DNA of 64,000 bases, taken from the NCBI RefSeq assembly GCF_026810445.1, contig NZ_CP113949.1:3286001-3350000 (forward strand), read 5' to 3'. The notes beneath the pieces were generated by a model. That model had not been told where the DNA came from. It made no database searches and worked only from the letters and a program-made list of their open reading frames with translations. Made by a program: the position numbers and the translations under genes. This DNA is from Pseudomonas sp. BSw22131 (GTDB lineage: Bacteria; Pseudomonadota; Gammaproteobacteria; Pseudomonadales; Pseudomonadaceae). Of the stretch, positions 19,331-29,119 are shown in pieces (positions within the stretch are counted from its first letter, which is position 1; each line of letters opens with the position of its first letter).

Positions 19331-19683
19331 CGCCGAAAGACAGTGAGGACATCAGACTTTACGAGCGCAAGCGTGGAACTGACTCGGAGCGTCGCTGCGC
19401 TCAAGGTAAAGCGCGGATGACACGACATTCAGCGTGGAAGTTCAGAGCACCCGCAAAGCTTCCTTCACTTCGATGCTTGGCACTGCCCGCTGAGAAACGG
19501 GAGAAGAATCTGACAGTAGCTCGCTGCCATTCGTGCTAACTCTCTACCAACGATGTTGCCAAATGGCACTGCTTTTCACCGCCGGTCACTTCTCCCCCTC
19601 AACACATCGCAGCGTCGTCGCGCTGTAGGAAAACTGTCACTTTAAGATTCTAGCTTGAAGTATCGAGCAACTTTGAGGTGCAC
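19331..19683. other. Promoter region of phosphate cluster
   Basis: About 350 bp with no gene seen. The only notable site is the Pho-box-like pair at 19623-19640. Confidence 0.4.
19623..19640 (+). promoter_or_regulatory. Weak Pho-box-like site upstream of PiT transporter
   Basis: CTGTAGG-AAAA-CTGTCAC has the 7-4-7 spacing of a PhoB site, with the second half matching CTGTCAT at six of seven positions and the first at four. It ends 43 bp before the transporter ATG. The -10 region is poor (TAGCTT), so this is only a candidate. Confidence 0.4.
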
Positions 19684-21285
19684 ATGGAACACACCCTTTC
19701 GGATAACTCTCATGTAGTCCGCCCGCGCCTTGACCATCGCATGGGCCCCTTTACCTTGCTGCTGTTCGGCGCGCTGCTGATCGGGGGAATTATCTTCAGC
19801 GCATGGGGCATCTTTCAGGACATTGATAAAGCCGGTGCAGTCGTGACGACCTGGCTGCCCTATGGGTTGTTGACATTGGCGCTGATCATCGCGCTGGGAT
19901 TTGAGTTCGTTAACGGTTTCCATGACACCGCAAATGCCGTTGCCACCGTCATTTATACACACTCCCTTCCCGCCAATGTCGCAGTGATCTGGTCGGGGCT
20001 GTGCAATTTTACTGGCGTGCTGCTTTCAAGTGGTGCCGTAGCGTTCAGCGTCGTTGCGCTGCTACCCGTGGACATGATCTTGCAGGTGGGCTCCAGCAAC
20101 GGCTTTGTGATGATCTTTGCTTTGTTGATTGCCGCCATCATCTGGAATCTCGGCACTTGGTGGATGGGACTACCAGCCTCTTCATCCCACACGCTGATCG
20201 GTTCGATTCTTGGCGTAGGCATCGCCAGTTCCTGGCTGGACGGACGCCCAGGCACACAGGGCGTTGACTGGTCACAGGTCACGAAGGTTGGTTACGCACT
20301 GTTACTTTCTCCGCTGGTAGGTTTCGTGTGCGCAGCAGGGCTGCTGTTGCTCATGCGCCTGCTGGTAAAACAAAAGGAGCTTTATCAGGAGCCGTCGTGT
20401 AACAAGCCGCCTCCCACCTGGATCCGTGGCTTACTCATCCTCACTTGCAGCGGCGTGTCGTTTGCTCATGGCTCCAACGATGGCCAGAAAGGCATGGGCC
20501 TGATCATGCTGATACTGGTCGGCACGTTACCAATGGCGTACGCCCTCAATCGGGCCGTACCGGTTACGCAAACCACGCAATTTGTAGCAGTTGCGCAAGT
20601 GACACACGACAGTTTAGCCAAAGCGGTGCCAGCACCCTCTCCCACCGACCCACGAGCCGTGCTGTTGCAATACGTGCGCAGCCGTGAAGCGCCCAGTGAT
20701 CTTGTACCGGCGTTGACCGGGGTGGTTGACCTGATCGCAAAGGAAGTGCGCAGCTATGGCACCCTGAACAATGTGCCGTCGCAGGCGATGCATAACGTGC
20801 GCAATGACATGTTTCTGACCTCCGAAAGCATTCGCCTGATGAACCAGCAAAAGCTGGTCGACTTTCCTCAGGACACCCGTGACAACCTAAACGAATTCAA
20901 GAAGCAGATAGATGAAGCGACGCGCTTCATACCGTTCTGGGTGAAGGTTGCGGTGGCGATTGCATTGGGTCTTGGGACATTGGTGGGCTGGCGACGGATC
21001 GTCATCACCGTCGGTGAGAAGATCGGAAAAAGCCATCTGACCTACGCACAGGGAGCCAGCGCCGAGATGGTCACTATGGCCACTATCGGTGCCGCTGATG
21101 CTTTTGGCCTGCCTGTCTCGACGACCCATGTGTTGTCGTCCGGCGTTGCTGGTGCAATGGCGGCAAACGGAAGCGGAATACAAATGGCGACAGTCCGCAA
21201 TCTACTCCTTGCCTGGGTCTTCACACTGCCAGCGGCGATGCTGCTTGCTGCCGGCTTGTACACGCTGTTTCACGCCATTTTCTAG
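19684..21285 (+). CDS. Inorganic phosphate transporter, PiT family
   Basis: A 533-residue inner-membrane permease for low-affinity phosphate (metal-phosphate/proton symport). The two PiT signature repeats are visible: FVNGFHDTANAVATVIYT near residue 75 and SFAHGSNDGQKGMGLIM near 260, each followed by membrane helices. A hydrophilic segment of about 130 residues (TQTTQFVAVAQ to DEATRFIPF) separates the halves, and the C-terminal half repeats the fold (AADAFGLPVSTTHVLSSGVAGAM). The ATG at 19684 has GAGG six bases upstream; a GTG at 19678 is in frame. It leads a three-gene cluster with a pyruvate-kinase-like protein (9-bp gap) and a CHAD protein. Confidence 0.9.
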   Translation: MEHTLSDNSHVVRPRLDHRMGPFTLLLFGALLIGGIIFSAWGIFQDIDKAGAVVTTWLPYGLLTLALIIALGFEFVNGFHDTANAVATVIYTHSLPANVAVIWSGLCNFTGVLLSSGAVAFSVVALLPVDMILQVGSSNGFVMIFALLIAAIIWNLGTWWMGLPASSSHTLIGSILGVGIASSWLDGRPGTQGVDWSQVTKVGYALLLSPLVGFVCAAGLLLLMRLLVKQKELYQEPSCNKPPPTWIRGLLILTCSGVSFAHGSNDGQKGMGLIMLILVGTLPMAYALNRAVPVTQTTQFVAVAQVTHDSLAKAVPAPSPTDPRAVLLQYVRSREAPSDLVPALTGVVDLIAKEVRSYGTLNNVPSQAMHNVRNDMFLTSESIRLMNQQKLVDFPQDTRDNLNEFKKQIDEATRFIPFWVKVAVAIALGLGTLVGWRRIVITVGEKIGKSHLTYAQGASAEMVTMATIGAADAFGLPVSTTHVLSSGVAGAMAANGSGIQMATVRNLLLAWVFTLPAAMLLAAGLYTLFHAIF

Positions 21286-21294
21286 GTAAGCGCC

Positions 21295-23148
21295 ATGACG
21301 CCGCTGAAAGCATCCGTTGCACCCGCCGACGATCGCGCACGTCAGGGCGCTCTCAAGACGCTGTTGTTCTTGCGCAGGAAAATACAGGTCGCTGCCGAGA
21401 ACGCGGCGAACTATGCGCACGTGCACGAGGATTACCGCAGCAGCGCCGTGAATCTGCTCAGCTATCTTGCGTTGCGAAGGCACGATATCCGGCTACTGCA
21501 AACGCAACTGAGTGAGCTTGGCTTGTCCTCATTAGGACGCTGCGAACGCAACGTGACCCGTTCCGTCGATCAAGTGATTGACGTGCTGCAGCAACTGACC
21601 GGCGCGACAGAAGATTCGCGCGCCTTGGCTCAGCGTGACAACGCGCCAATCAGCACCACCTCGCTACAAGACCACGGCAAAGCGCTGTTCGGCGACCCTC
21701 CTCGCGACAGGGCTGTGCGCATTATGGTCACCATGCCCACGGAGGCCGCTGATGATTACGCCATGGTGGAAAGCATGCTCGCGGCAGGGATGAACTGCCA
21801 ACGCATCAATTGCGCACACGATGGGCCTGAAGTCTGGGGAAGGATGATTGAACATCTTCACAAAGCCAGTCAGAAACTCGGTAAACCCTGCGAGGTCGTC
21901 ATGGATCTCGCAGGGCCCAAGCTGCGCACGGGCCCAATTGCGGCTCGTCCGCCAGTAATGAAAATACGTCCCGAGCGGGATAAAAAAGGGAAAGTACGAG
22001 CGCCAGCAAGGGTGTACTTGAGCGCTCACGAAATTGATGAAAACTGTCTGCAAGTGCCCTGTAAATGGCTGATGGGACTTGAGGTGGGCGATGTTCTGAG
22101 CCTAAGGGACGCACGGGATTCGAAGCGTCAAATGCTTGTGACGGATTGTGATGAATCAGGCTGCTGGGTCGAGATGCATAAGACCGCCTACATCGTTCCC
22201 GGCACGGTACTAAAACTCAAGAATGCAAAAGGGCGCAAACCGCATGCAAGAGTGGTCGCAGTACCTTCGAAGCCCTGCTCCATCAAGCTTCGAGAGGGTG
22301 ATCACTTGGTGCTGGTGCATGGTAATCAGGAAGGTCAACCCGCCCTCCTCGACGAGCACGCCCACGTCATCTCGCCCGCCCGAATCAGCTGCAACTCAAA
22401 CGCTGTCTTCAACGCAGCAGCCGCCGATCCCATCTGGTTCGATGACGGCAAGATTGGTGGGGTGGTGCTGTCCACTTCACAGGACGAAATGCAGATCTCG
22501 ATTCACCACGCCCCTGACGGTGTGAAGCTCAAGGCGGACAAAGGCATCAATCTTCCCGCCACCGATCTCAAGTTGGGCGCCCTCTCCGATGACGATCTAT
22601 TCGCGCTCGAATTTGCGGCGCAGCATGCTGACATCGTCGAGTTATCGTTTGTGAATAGCGCTAACGACGTGAACGCCTTGATGACTGAACTTAAGCGACT
22701 GGACGCTTTACGCCTTGGCGTTGTGCTAAAGATCGAAACGCAGCGTGGCTTTGAGAGTCTTCCAGAATTACTAATTGCAGGCATGGCCACCTCACGATTA
22801 GGGGTCATGATCGCGCGTGGGGATCTGGCGGTAGAGACAGGTTTCGAACGTACCGCCGAGCTGCAAGAGGAAATGCTCTGCTTGTGCGAGGCTGCACACG
22901 TCCCGGTTATCTGGGCTACCCAGGTTCTGGAGACGCTTGCCAAGACCGGAGCGCCCACAAGAGCGGAAATCACCGATGCCGCCATGGGAGTTCGTGCCGA
23001 GTGTGTGATGCTCAACAAAGGGCGGCACATTCTTAAAGCGATCAAAACCCTCGACGATTTACTCAAGCGAATGCAACACCACCACGACAAAAAACGCGAC
23101 ATGATGACAAAGCTGCACGTGGCGTCATCGCCAAGACTTTCACCTTAG
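21295..23148 (+). CDS. Pyruvate-kinase-like protein with extra N-terminal helical domain
   Basis: A 617-residue protein with about 110 N-terminal helical residues, then a pyruvate-kinase barrel. Recognisable parts are MDLAGPKLRTGPI, VVLKIETQRGFESLPEL (catalytic Lys-Ile-Glu), MIARGDLAVETGFERTAELQ (substrate and Mg site), VIWATQVLETLAKTGAPTRA and AECVMLNKG. It differs from housekeeping pyruvate kinase: the first-strand TKI motif is replaced (VRIMVTMP), the B domain is enlarged with basic patches (RPERDKKGKVRAPARV), and the C-terminal allosteric domain is absent. It is not the main glycolytic enzyme. Its place between a phosphate carrier and a CHAD protein suggests phosphoryl metabolism, but no reaction is proven. 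Confidence 0.8.
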   Translation: MTPLKASVAPADDRARQGALKTLLFLRRKIQVAAENAANYAHVHEDYRSSAVNLLSYLALRRHDIRLLQTQLSELGLSSLGRCERNVTRSVDQVIDVLQQLTGATEDSRALAQRDNAPISTTSLQDHGKALFGDPPRDRAVRIMVTMPTEAADDYAMVESMLAAGMNCQRINCAHDGPEVWGRMIEHLHKASQKLGKPCEVVMDLAGPKLRTGPIAARPPVMKIRPERDKKGKVRAPARVYLSAHEIDENCLQVPCKWLMGLEVGDVLSLRDARDSKRQMLVTDCDESGCWVEMHKTAYIVPGTVLKLKNAKGRKPHARVVAVPSKPCSIKLREGDHLVLVHGNQEGQPALLDEHAHVISPARISCNSNAVFNAAAADPIWFDDGKIGGVVLSTSQDEMQISIHHAPDGVKLKADKGINLPATDLKLGALSDDDLFALEFAAQHADIVELSFVNSANDVNALMTELKRLDALRLGVVLKIETQRGFESLPELLIAGMATSRLGVMIARGDLAVETGFERTAELQEEMLCLCEAAHVPVIWATQVLETLAKTGAPTRAEITDAAMGVRAECVMLNKGRHILKAIKTLDDLLKRMQHHHDKKRDMMTKLHVASSPRLSP

Positions 23149-23199
23149 ACCCGAATACGTCTGCTACGCTGATCTCACTTTTTTCGAGTGAGAATCGCA

Positions 23200-23973
23200 A
23201 TGTCATTCGTAGATGAATATGTACGCCAAATCATTGGATTAGAAGTCACGCTTTACCATGCGCGCGCCAGGCTGGAAGCCGATAGCGATGCTGAAGCTCT
23301 ACATGATTTGAGAATCGCTATTCGTCGACTCAGAAGCTTGTTGCGACCTGTGCGAACCAGGGATGAAATCATTCCGCTCAATATTGCCGCTGCTGAAGTT
23401 GGCCGTATCACCACACCTGCCAGGGATCTGGAGGTGATGATTGGTGAGCTGGCACGCCATGGATATCTTCAGCAAGCCGATCGGCGAAAAGCGATACTCA
23501 AAAGCAACTATGCCTCTATCCTGAAAAGCCCGGCACTCGTTACGCTGTTCAATGAACTCGATAACTGGCCTGCCGCTTTTCGGCGCGCCGAAATTAACGG
23601 AGAGCTGGCCTGCGTCGAGACCGAAATCGATAAGTCACTGAATAATCGGGTCAAGCGACTTGTCGTCGGGCTCGCCGACCCCGGACATGACCGGCACGAC
23701 ATTCGGATCATGGTCAAAAACACCCGATATTTAGCCGAGGCCTTCCCGCACATTTCTTCACTTCGCAAGAAGTCCAGGGAAGAGCTGAAAACTGTTCAAT
23801 CTGCGTTGGGATCGTGGCACGACCATTTTCAGTGGTGCGTCAAAGCCAAAATAGAACCGGACTTACGACCGTTATCCAGGCAGTGGGCAACTGCTTCCGA
23901 AACAGCACTGATGAAGGCCGAGAGCAAGTTGGTCTCGCTCCACCACCATCTTAAGCAAGACTTGAAGAAATAA
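23200..23973 (+). CDS. CHAD domain protein
   Basis: A 257-residue protein consisting essentially of one CHAD domain: an all-helical fold with conserved His and Arg/Lys residues (ALHDLRIAIRRLRSLLRPVR, DPGHDRHDIRIMVKNTRYL, LGSWHDH). CHAD proteins bind inorganic polyphosphate through that basic surface. The ATG at 23200 is preferred to a GTG at 23188. It follows the pyruvate-kinase-like gene by 51 bp on the same strand. Together the three genes suggest phosphate import linked to polyphosphate handling. Confidence 0.85.
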   Translation: MSFVDEYVRQIIGLEVTLYHARARLEADSDAEALHDLRIAIRRLRSLLRPVRTRDEIIPLNIAAAEVGRITTPARDLEVMIGELARHGYLQQADRRKAILKSNYASILKSPALVTLFNELDNWPAAFRRAEINGELACVETEIDKSLNNRVKRLVVGLADPGHDRHDIRIMVKNTRYLAEAFPHISSLRKKSREELKTVQSALGSWHDHFQWCVKAKIEPDLRPLSRQWATASETALMKAESKLVSLHHHLKQDLKK

Positions 23974-24206
23974 ATCAGCAGACCAGTCTTAGCGGCCAGG
24001 GACTGGCCACGTTTGCTTGGCTAACACTCGGGCGCTGGCTAAATCAGAGACTTTCGCCCGGCCCACCTGTGCGAAGCACAATGACTGGTTTGTCTAACTA
24101 CCGGTCGTCGCTTCTCATGATAAATCCTCGCAAACACCTCTACATCGGTCGCAATATCCGGGTGATTTTCACCCGAACATCCCCAACCTTGTATGGAGGA
24201 GTTGCT

Positions 24207-24362
24207 ATGACAATCAAAGTGGAAAAGGCCTTGGGTTGCCAGGACTGGCTTGTGAAGCTGGACGATTACCCCGTGAAATTTCGAAGCATGCTGGAAGCCG
24301 TAGAGTTTGCCGAGAGGTTGAAAGCGCGAATTGACGCTCCGCACGTCCTCCCTGGAGCCTGA
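24207..24362 (+). CDS. 51-residue hypothetical protein
   Basis: Starts MTIKVEKALGCQDWLVKLDD and ends PHVLPGA. The pattern is two beta-strands followed by one helix (MLEAVEFAERLKARID), resembling tiny DUF2188-like proteins, though I would not assign that family. TATGGAGGAG gives a strong ribosome site at 24207; the longer open frame upstream has none. A terminator follows at 24476. Confidence 0.6.
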   Translation: MTIKVEKALGCQDWLVKLDDYPVKFRSMLEAVEFAERLKARIDAPHVLPGA

Positions 24363-24475
24363 CCCTGAAGCCAGTACAAAGCACAGAACGAGGATGATGC
24401 ATCACCTGCTCCGGCAACACGTCACGTAATGTTCATTGTTACCGGTGCATCATCACTGCTCCCTTCGAATACTTC

Positions 24476-24499
24476 GCCCGCACTCGAGCGGGCTTTTTT
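24476..24499 (+). terminator. Rho-independent terminator
   Basis: GCCCGC / GCGGGC stem with a six-base loop and six T residues, between the 51-residue gene and the nuclease gene on the same strand. Confidence 0.85.
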
Positions 24500-24519
24500 C
24501 AATTTGCAGAGACAGTGTA

Positions 24520-25467
24520 ATGCCGACAAAACGCGTCCCTGTCGATCTTGCACATCGACCTCGTCTTGCTGATCTTCGGCCCATAGTTGCCACCTCATCC
24601 CTGCTCGCCACTGCCCAGCGATCAGCCCCGCAAGTCCGGGTCACGCCGGCGGAGCAATTGATAGATCGAAAAGGTTACAAGAGCGATTTTCTTGGCGACT
24701 TCTCAGTGCCTTGGCCAACGACGCCGAGCCTGATGGAGGATGTTTATCAGGTCGGCAATACAGACAACCGCCTGGACTACACCCACTTCTCGATAACCAT
24801 GTCCCGCAGTCGGCGCATCGCACTTTATGTCGGGGTCAACGTGGAGGGTTCCAGCAGCGTGGAGATAGCTCGGCAACAGGACGTCTGGGCATATGACGGT
24901 CGCATACCCACCGAAGCACAGATTGGAGAGGATTTGTATCGCGACAATTTATTGGACAGAGGGCACCTGGTTCGCCGTCAGGATCCAAACTGGGGAGCCG
25001 AGGCGCAAATCGCTAACAACGACACTTTCCATTTCACCAACTGCTCGCCGCAGATGGCGGCATTCAATCAAAAGACGTGGTTGGAACTTGAGGATTATAT
25101 TCTTCAAAACACTCGCCGCTGGAAAGCGCGGGCAACGATCTTCACCGGGCCTGTTTTCCGCGATGACGACCCGACGTACAGAGGCGTGCGAATACCCAAG
25201 GCATTCTGGAAAGTCGTCGCCTTTCTCGCAGACGACGGCAGACCTTCCGCCAGCGCTTACATGATTAGCCAGACTTCAGAGCTCGGAAAACTCGAACTGG
25301 TCTTTGGCGAACTCAGGACATATAGGCGCAGCGTCTCCCAGATCCAACAGCTGACAGGTATTAATTTTGGGGAGCTCGCTAACTATGATGGTTTTTCAAA
25401 CGAAGAGCAGATCACAGGAACCCGAATCGAAGCACTGATTGGCGGGCCGGATGACATCCGTCTGTGA
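24520..25467 (+). CDS. DNA/RNA non-specific endonuclease (NUC1 family)
   Basis: A 315-residue beta-beta-alpha-metal nuclease. The DRGHLVRR motif (residues 146-153, catalytic His149) and the metal-site asparagines in FHFTNCSPQMAAFNQ (about 171-185) are intact, followed by ATIFTGPVF, typical of Serratia-type nucleases. There is no clear signal peptide; the N-terminus is basic and proline-rich, so export by Sec is not indicated. Possible roles are nucleic-acid scavenging or use as a toxin, but no immunity gene sits next to it. The ATG at 24520 is 20 bp after a terminator, so the promoter must be close or upstream of the terminator. Confidence 0.88.
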   Translation: MPTKRVPVDLAHRPRLADLRPIVATSSLLATAQRSAPQVRVTPAEQLIDRKGYKSDFLGDFSVPWPTTPSLMEDVYQVGNTDNRLDYTHFSITMSRSRRIALYVGVNVEGSSSVEIARQQDVWAYDGRIPTEAQIGEDLYRDNLLDRGHLVRRQDPNWGAEAQIANNDTFHFTNCSPQMAAFNQKTWLELEDYILQNTRRWKARATIFTGPVFRDDDPTYRGVRIPKAFWKVVAFLADDGRPSASAYMISQTSELGKLELVFGELRTYRRSVSQIQQLTGINFGELANYDGFSNEEQITGTRIEALIGGPDDIRL

Positions 25468-25575
25468 TTGTTAATGCTTTTGGGTTGGGTTTGTCGTACC
25501 GGTTGCAAGACTTGCAGTCTAACCGGGCTCACAAGCCACCTGGCAATTACAAGCCCACCCTGGATAACTACATGT

Positions 25576-26010
25576 CTACCCGGCGTCGAGCAGGATCTGG
25601 CGGTCATGCACATCAGAGGCACTGCGCTTCAAAAGTGATCTGATAGGAGCACGGACATTTCGCCTGGACGCTTCCTTGGCATTCAGCCAACGGCAGGCGT
25701 CGATCTCGTTGCTGGGCCGCGGTTTCTGACGACCTGACCTCTGCGCTTCGAAAAGAAAATGGATGACATTGTCTTCTTCGTACTGGGAGACATAGGACAA
25801 CTGATCGAAAGTCAGACCGGTTTCTTCTGCCATTTCGCGCATGGCCGCTTGCAGCGGCGTCTCACCCCGTTCGACACGGCCACCCGGAAGGTTCCACTTT
25901 GCATTGCGTTTGCGGACAAAAAGTATCTGCTCATCCCGGCGGCATATGACTGTGGCGCGCCTTTTCAGACCTTTGTCTTTCCCGTAGACGGCGTCCAATG
26001 CAGACATCAT
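25576..26010 (-). CDS. Nudix hydrolase
   Basis: A 144-residue Nudix protein. The full Nudix box is present (GRVERGETPLQAAMREMAEE followed by TGL), giving the Mg-binding glutamates for hydrolysing a nucleoside-diphosphate-linked substrate. The fold is a single domain with an N-terminal KRRATVICRRDEQILFVRKR strand pair. GAAAGG precedes the ATG pair at 26010/26007. Substrate unknown. The in-frame upstream extension would run into IS-related sequence and was rejected. Confidence 0.85.
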   Translation of the reverse strand: MMSALDAVYGKDKGLKRRATVICRRDEQILFVRKRNAKWNLPGGRVERGETPLQAAMREMAEETGLTFDQLSYVSQYEEDNVIHFLFEAQRSGRQKPRPSNEIDACRWLNAKEASRRNVRAPIRSLLKRSASDVHDRQILLDAG

Positions 26011-26236
26011 TGTTATCCTTTCGGTACTAAAAGCCGTAGGGTTGAAATCGCGACTCTTCGCCAAACATGCGCCACGAAGGTGTCGGTATCATGACCGTCC
26101 AACTTTCTTGCAAGTTAAAGCCGTAAACGTCATTTCCTCCTGCGCCAGATATGCAGTCATTTTCCAGCAACGTTCTGTTTACCAGCAGAAAAGCGACGTC
26201 CAATGAGGATGCATTTGCCGCCAAGGCTGCAGCGCA

Positions 26237-26335
26237 TTTGAATTCAGCGGAAAACGAACGACGTTGTTTGGTCATCAGACACCTTTATCTGGCGAGAATA
26301 ATCGCCTAAACGGGTGTCCGGTTTCATTAGACCGC
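26237..26335 (-). mobile_element. IS3-family end fragment
   Basis: The minus strand carries what looks like the terminal region of an IS3-type element (GAAACCGGACACCCG and the leader) followed by the first 13 residues of its OrfA, MTKQRRSFSAEFK, at 26275-26237. After that the reading leaves the family. About 100 bp therefore survives, with no transposase core. Confidence 0.6.
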
Positions 26336-26420
26336 TACAATCCATACTTTCAAGGGGCTATGGGTTGACGGCAAACAAAGGCAGGGGATCCCTATAATTA
26401 GAGAGTTCCCCTGTGTCGCC

Positions 26421-28445
26421 TTACAGCTTGAAACGCGAAACGACAGTACGCAGTTCCCCTGCCAGCAGCGAAAGCTCTTGCGCCGTCAAGGCGTTGTCTT
26501 CGATGCCCTCCATCAGCGCAACACTGCCGTTACGAATCTCCGTCACATTGCGGTTGATATCTTCCGAGACTGCATGCTGCTGAACCGCTGCGCTAGCTAT
26601 CTGGGTATTCATGCCGACGATCTGCTCGACGCCGTCATTGATTGCTTCCAGGCTTGTCGAGGCCTGGTCGGCCGACTCGATACATTCCTGCGCGCGTAGT
26701 TTGCCTGCTTTCATTTGCTCGACGGCGGCGCCCGTCGCCAGTTGCAGCTCTTGGATAATCCGGCGGATCTCTTCAGTGGAGTTTTGTGTGCGCGAGGCCA
26801 GGGTTCTGACCTCATCCGCGACCACCGCGAAACCTCGACCCTGCTCACCGGCGCGCGCCGCTTCAATGGCGGCGTTCAACGCAAGCAGGTTAGTTTGATC
26901 GGCGATGTTGCGAATCACCTCTATAACGCCGCCGATCTGCTGGCTGTGTTGTGCAAGCGCCGACACCTTTTCAGCGCTGCGCTCCACTTCATTGGCCAAG
27001 GCTTCAATAGTAACGCGGGTTTCCTGCATTTTCTCCAGACCGGCGTTGGAGGACTGGCTCGCGTGCTCGGCGGCTTGCACTGCACCTTCGGTGTTTTGCG
27101 CCACGTCCGCAACGCTTGTGGTCATCTCATTGATGGCCGTGGCGACTTGTTCGGTTTCGCTCTGCTGGGCGCTCATTGAGCGTTTAGCACGGTCAATCGA
27201 CACGCCTATGCGCTCAGCCGCATCGGAGACCGATTGTGAACTGCGCTCAACCTGAGCAAGCGAGGAGCTAAAGGCTTGGACCATATGGTTTAGGCCGCTG
27301 CCGACGTCGGCCATTTCATCTTTGCCTCGCACCTTAATCCGCACGCTCAGATCACCCTGCGCAATGAGCTGGGTGGCAATCAAAACGTCGTTAATGGTGC
27401 GGCGCATGGCGCTGTAAATGCCGCTGAACGCATACACCAGCAACAGGCCAAAAACGGCAAACATGCCAATGATGGATAACCGCTCCGAGTTTTTTTCCTG
27501 AACTCGGCGTTCAAGCGAATTCAGCAATGCGTCTTGCAGGGTGTCTTGCGCCTTGTACAACTCAGCCACCACCGCATTGCCCTTGGCCGGCAAGTTCTGT
27601 GCGCCGCTAATGGTGTCGCTTGTCGCGCCAATTACTGCTTCGAGGTCAGCGCGGAAGCTGTCCAGGCCCACGAAAGCTCTGTTGATCGGTGCCTGAATAC
27701 TGTCGGAGAGTCCGGGTTCTCTGCGACCCAGCAGCGCAAGACTTTGCTGAAGTTCTTGATGGATGAGTAACTCATTTTTGAGCGTCGACTTCATTACGCT
27801 GCGCGCGCCTGCACTCAAGGTTTGCCCGTCATGCAGCCCACTGGCCAGCCCACGCAATTGCCCGACGATATTGATTTGCCGTGGCAACCTCAGGGTGCTC
27901 TGGTCGATCATGAACAGCGATGCGTAATCTTCATCCAACACCATCCCCGATGTGGCCGATATGAAGTAAACAAAGTTCAACGTCTCGGTGAGTTGATCGT
28001 TCCAATCGTCGAATATCGCGCTTTGGTTGGCATCAGCCTTCGCCAATTCGACCAACCGCTGGGCCCCCATATGCAGGCGCTGGACTCGGTCACCGGTTTC
28101 CAACTGGGTGTTGAACTGCCTGTCGGTGGCCGCCAATTTCGAAAATGCGTCCTCTAGCTTCACCTGGTTGGCAGATAAATCGGCTTGTGCGGTTTTATCA
28201 CCGCTGAGCAAGCGGTTGGTGAGCGCGCGTTGCAACATCGATAAACGCAGTACAGGCGTCACGTCCAATAGATAGCCCTGTCCCGATTGTTCCAAGCGAA
28301 TGACCTCTAGGCTATCGCTGATCTGATTGATGACGCGCGTACCAAGCAGAACCAGAGGGATCAGGACGATGATGGCAAGCACGCCGAATTTCGTTGGAAA
28401 GCGTAATCGGTTAGCCAGGTGTACGGCAGGAGCAAGGATATTCAT
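26421..28445 (-). CDS. Methyl-accepting chemotaxis protein with large periplasmic sensor
   Basis: A 674-residue chemoreceptor. Membrane helix 1 ([20 protein letters not shown]) is near residues 20-40, followed by a roughly 290-residue helical periplasmic domain. Membrane helix 2 ([20 protein letters not shown]) precedes a HAMP domain ([20 protein letters not shown]) and a full signalling hairpin with [24 protein letters not shown] tip. The sensor resembles nitrate-sensing-like helical modules, but the ligand is unknown. The ATG at 28445 is chosen over a TTG at 28463. It is the intact relative of the remnant at 13394-14244. Confidence 0.87.
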   Translation of the reverse strand: MNILAPAVHLANRLRFPTKFGVLAIIVLIPLVLLGTRVINQISDSLEVIRLEQSGQGYLLDVTPVLRLSMLQRALTNRLLSGDKTAQADLSANQVKLEDAFSKLAATDRQFNTQLETGDRVQRLHMGAQRLVELAKADANQSAIFDDWNDQLTETLNFVYFISATSGMVLDEDYASLFMIDQSTLRLPRQINIVGQLRGLASGLHDGQTLSAGARSVMKSTLKNELLIHQELQQSLALLGRREPGLSDSIQAPINRAFVGLDSFRADLEAVIGATSDTISGAQNLPAKGNAVVAELYKAQDTLQDALLNSLERRVQEKNSERLSIIGMFAVFGLLLVYAFSGIYSAMRRTINDVLIATQLIAQGDLSVRIKVRGKDEMADVGSGLNHMVQAFSSSLAQVERSSQSVSDAAERIGVSIDRAKRSMSAQQSETEQVATAINEMTTSVADVAQNTEGAVQAAEHASQSSNAGLEKMQETRVTIEALANEVERSAEKVSALAQHSQQIGGVIEVIRNIADQTNLLALNAAIEAARAGEQGRGFAVVADEVRTLASRTQNSTEEIRRIIQELQLATGAAVEQMKAGKLRAQECIESADQASTSLEAINDGVEQIVGMNTQIASAAVQQHAVSEDINRNVTEIRNGSVALMEGIEDNALTAQELSLLAGELRTVVSRFKL

Positions 28446-29119
28446 GAGGTTCTCGCAGCCCAAATGGGACAGTTTGTAGGTGGTTTATGGGCAAGAACGC
28501 TCAGTTTTCTCGAATGCCCTGGTCTGTCTGTCGGATTCGGCTATCCACAACTTTTTATGACTAAACGTTTCAGCCACGATGTCGGCACGAAGATTGAGAA
28601 CTTTATCGAAAACTGTACAGATATTTATTTTTGTACAGCTTTGGTCCAGCTTGTGAGTGGTGATGCATCTGTGACATCAATGCTCCGGTCGCGCTTCGTC
28701 ACTGGAGATGCTGGGTTCGCCACTGGTATGGCTCAACAAAGCTCGATGTCCGGTTCGCGGCACCACAAAACGGCGACGGAGCCGGAATCATCCAAAACTC
28801 TTTAGTCGCCAAGACTATTCAGGGCTTCCAAATCACCAAGGGCTACCCACTCACCAGCAGCTAGTCGCCAGCAGCGCACACTCAAACGCGCCCAGCCTCT
28901 GCGAAACAACCGCTGTCGTTTATGACTTCAGCCCAAGCCGCCCAGGGGGATGCACCTAACGTCCTGCGAGACTGGAAAGACAAGCTGGCGTGGGCGGCAT
29001 AACGCTTTCAATTTTAAGTTTCAAAGGTTTTTCTTTTGAGCCTATGCGTCTGCCGCGCGCATCTCGCCTGGCAAAAGATGCCCGTATACTGCGGCGCTTG
29101 ATCTTCCAATGACGTGAAC
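28446..29119. other. Gene-free region between chemoreceptor and nuclease
   Basis: About 670 bp. Short open frames on the plus strand lack ribosome sites and protein-like composition. A TATACT hexamer near 29090 may be the -10 of the nuclease promoter. Confidence 0.35.

Noticed and set aside
28419..28805. 128-codon plus-strand frame after the chemoreceptor
   Set aside because: No ribosome site, no family resemblance, and it overlaps the chemoreceptor 5' end.
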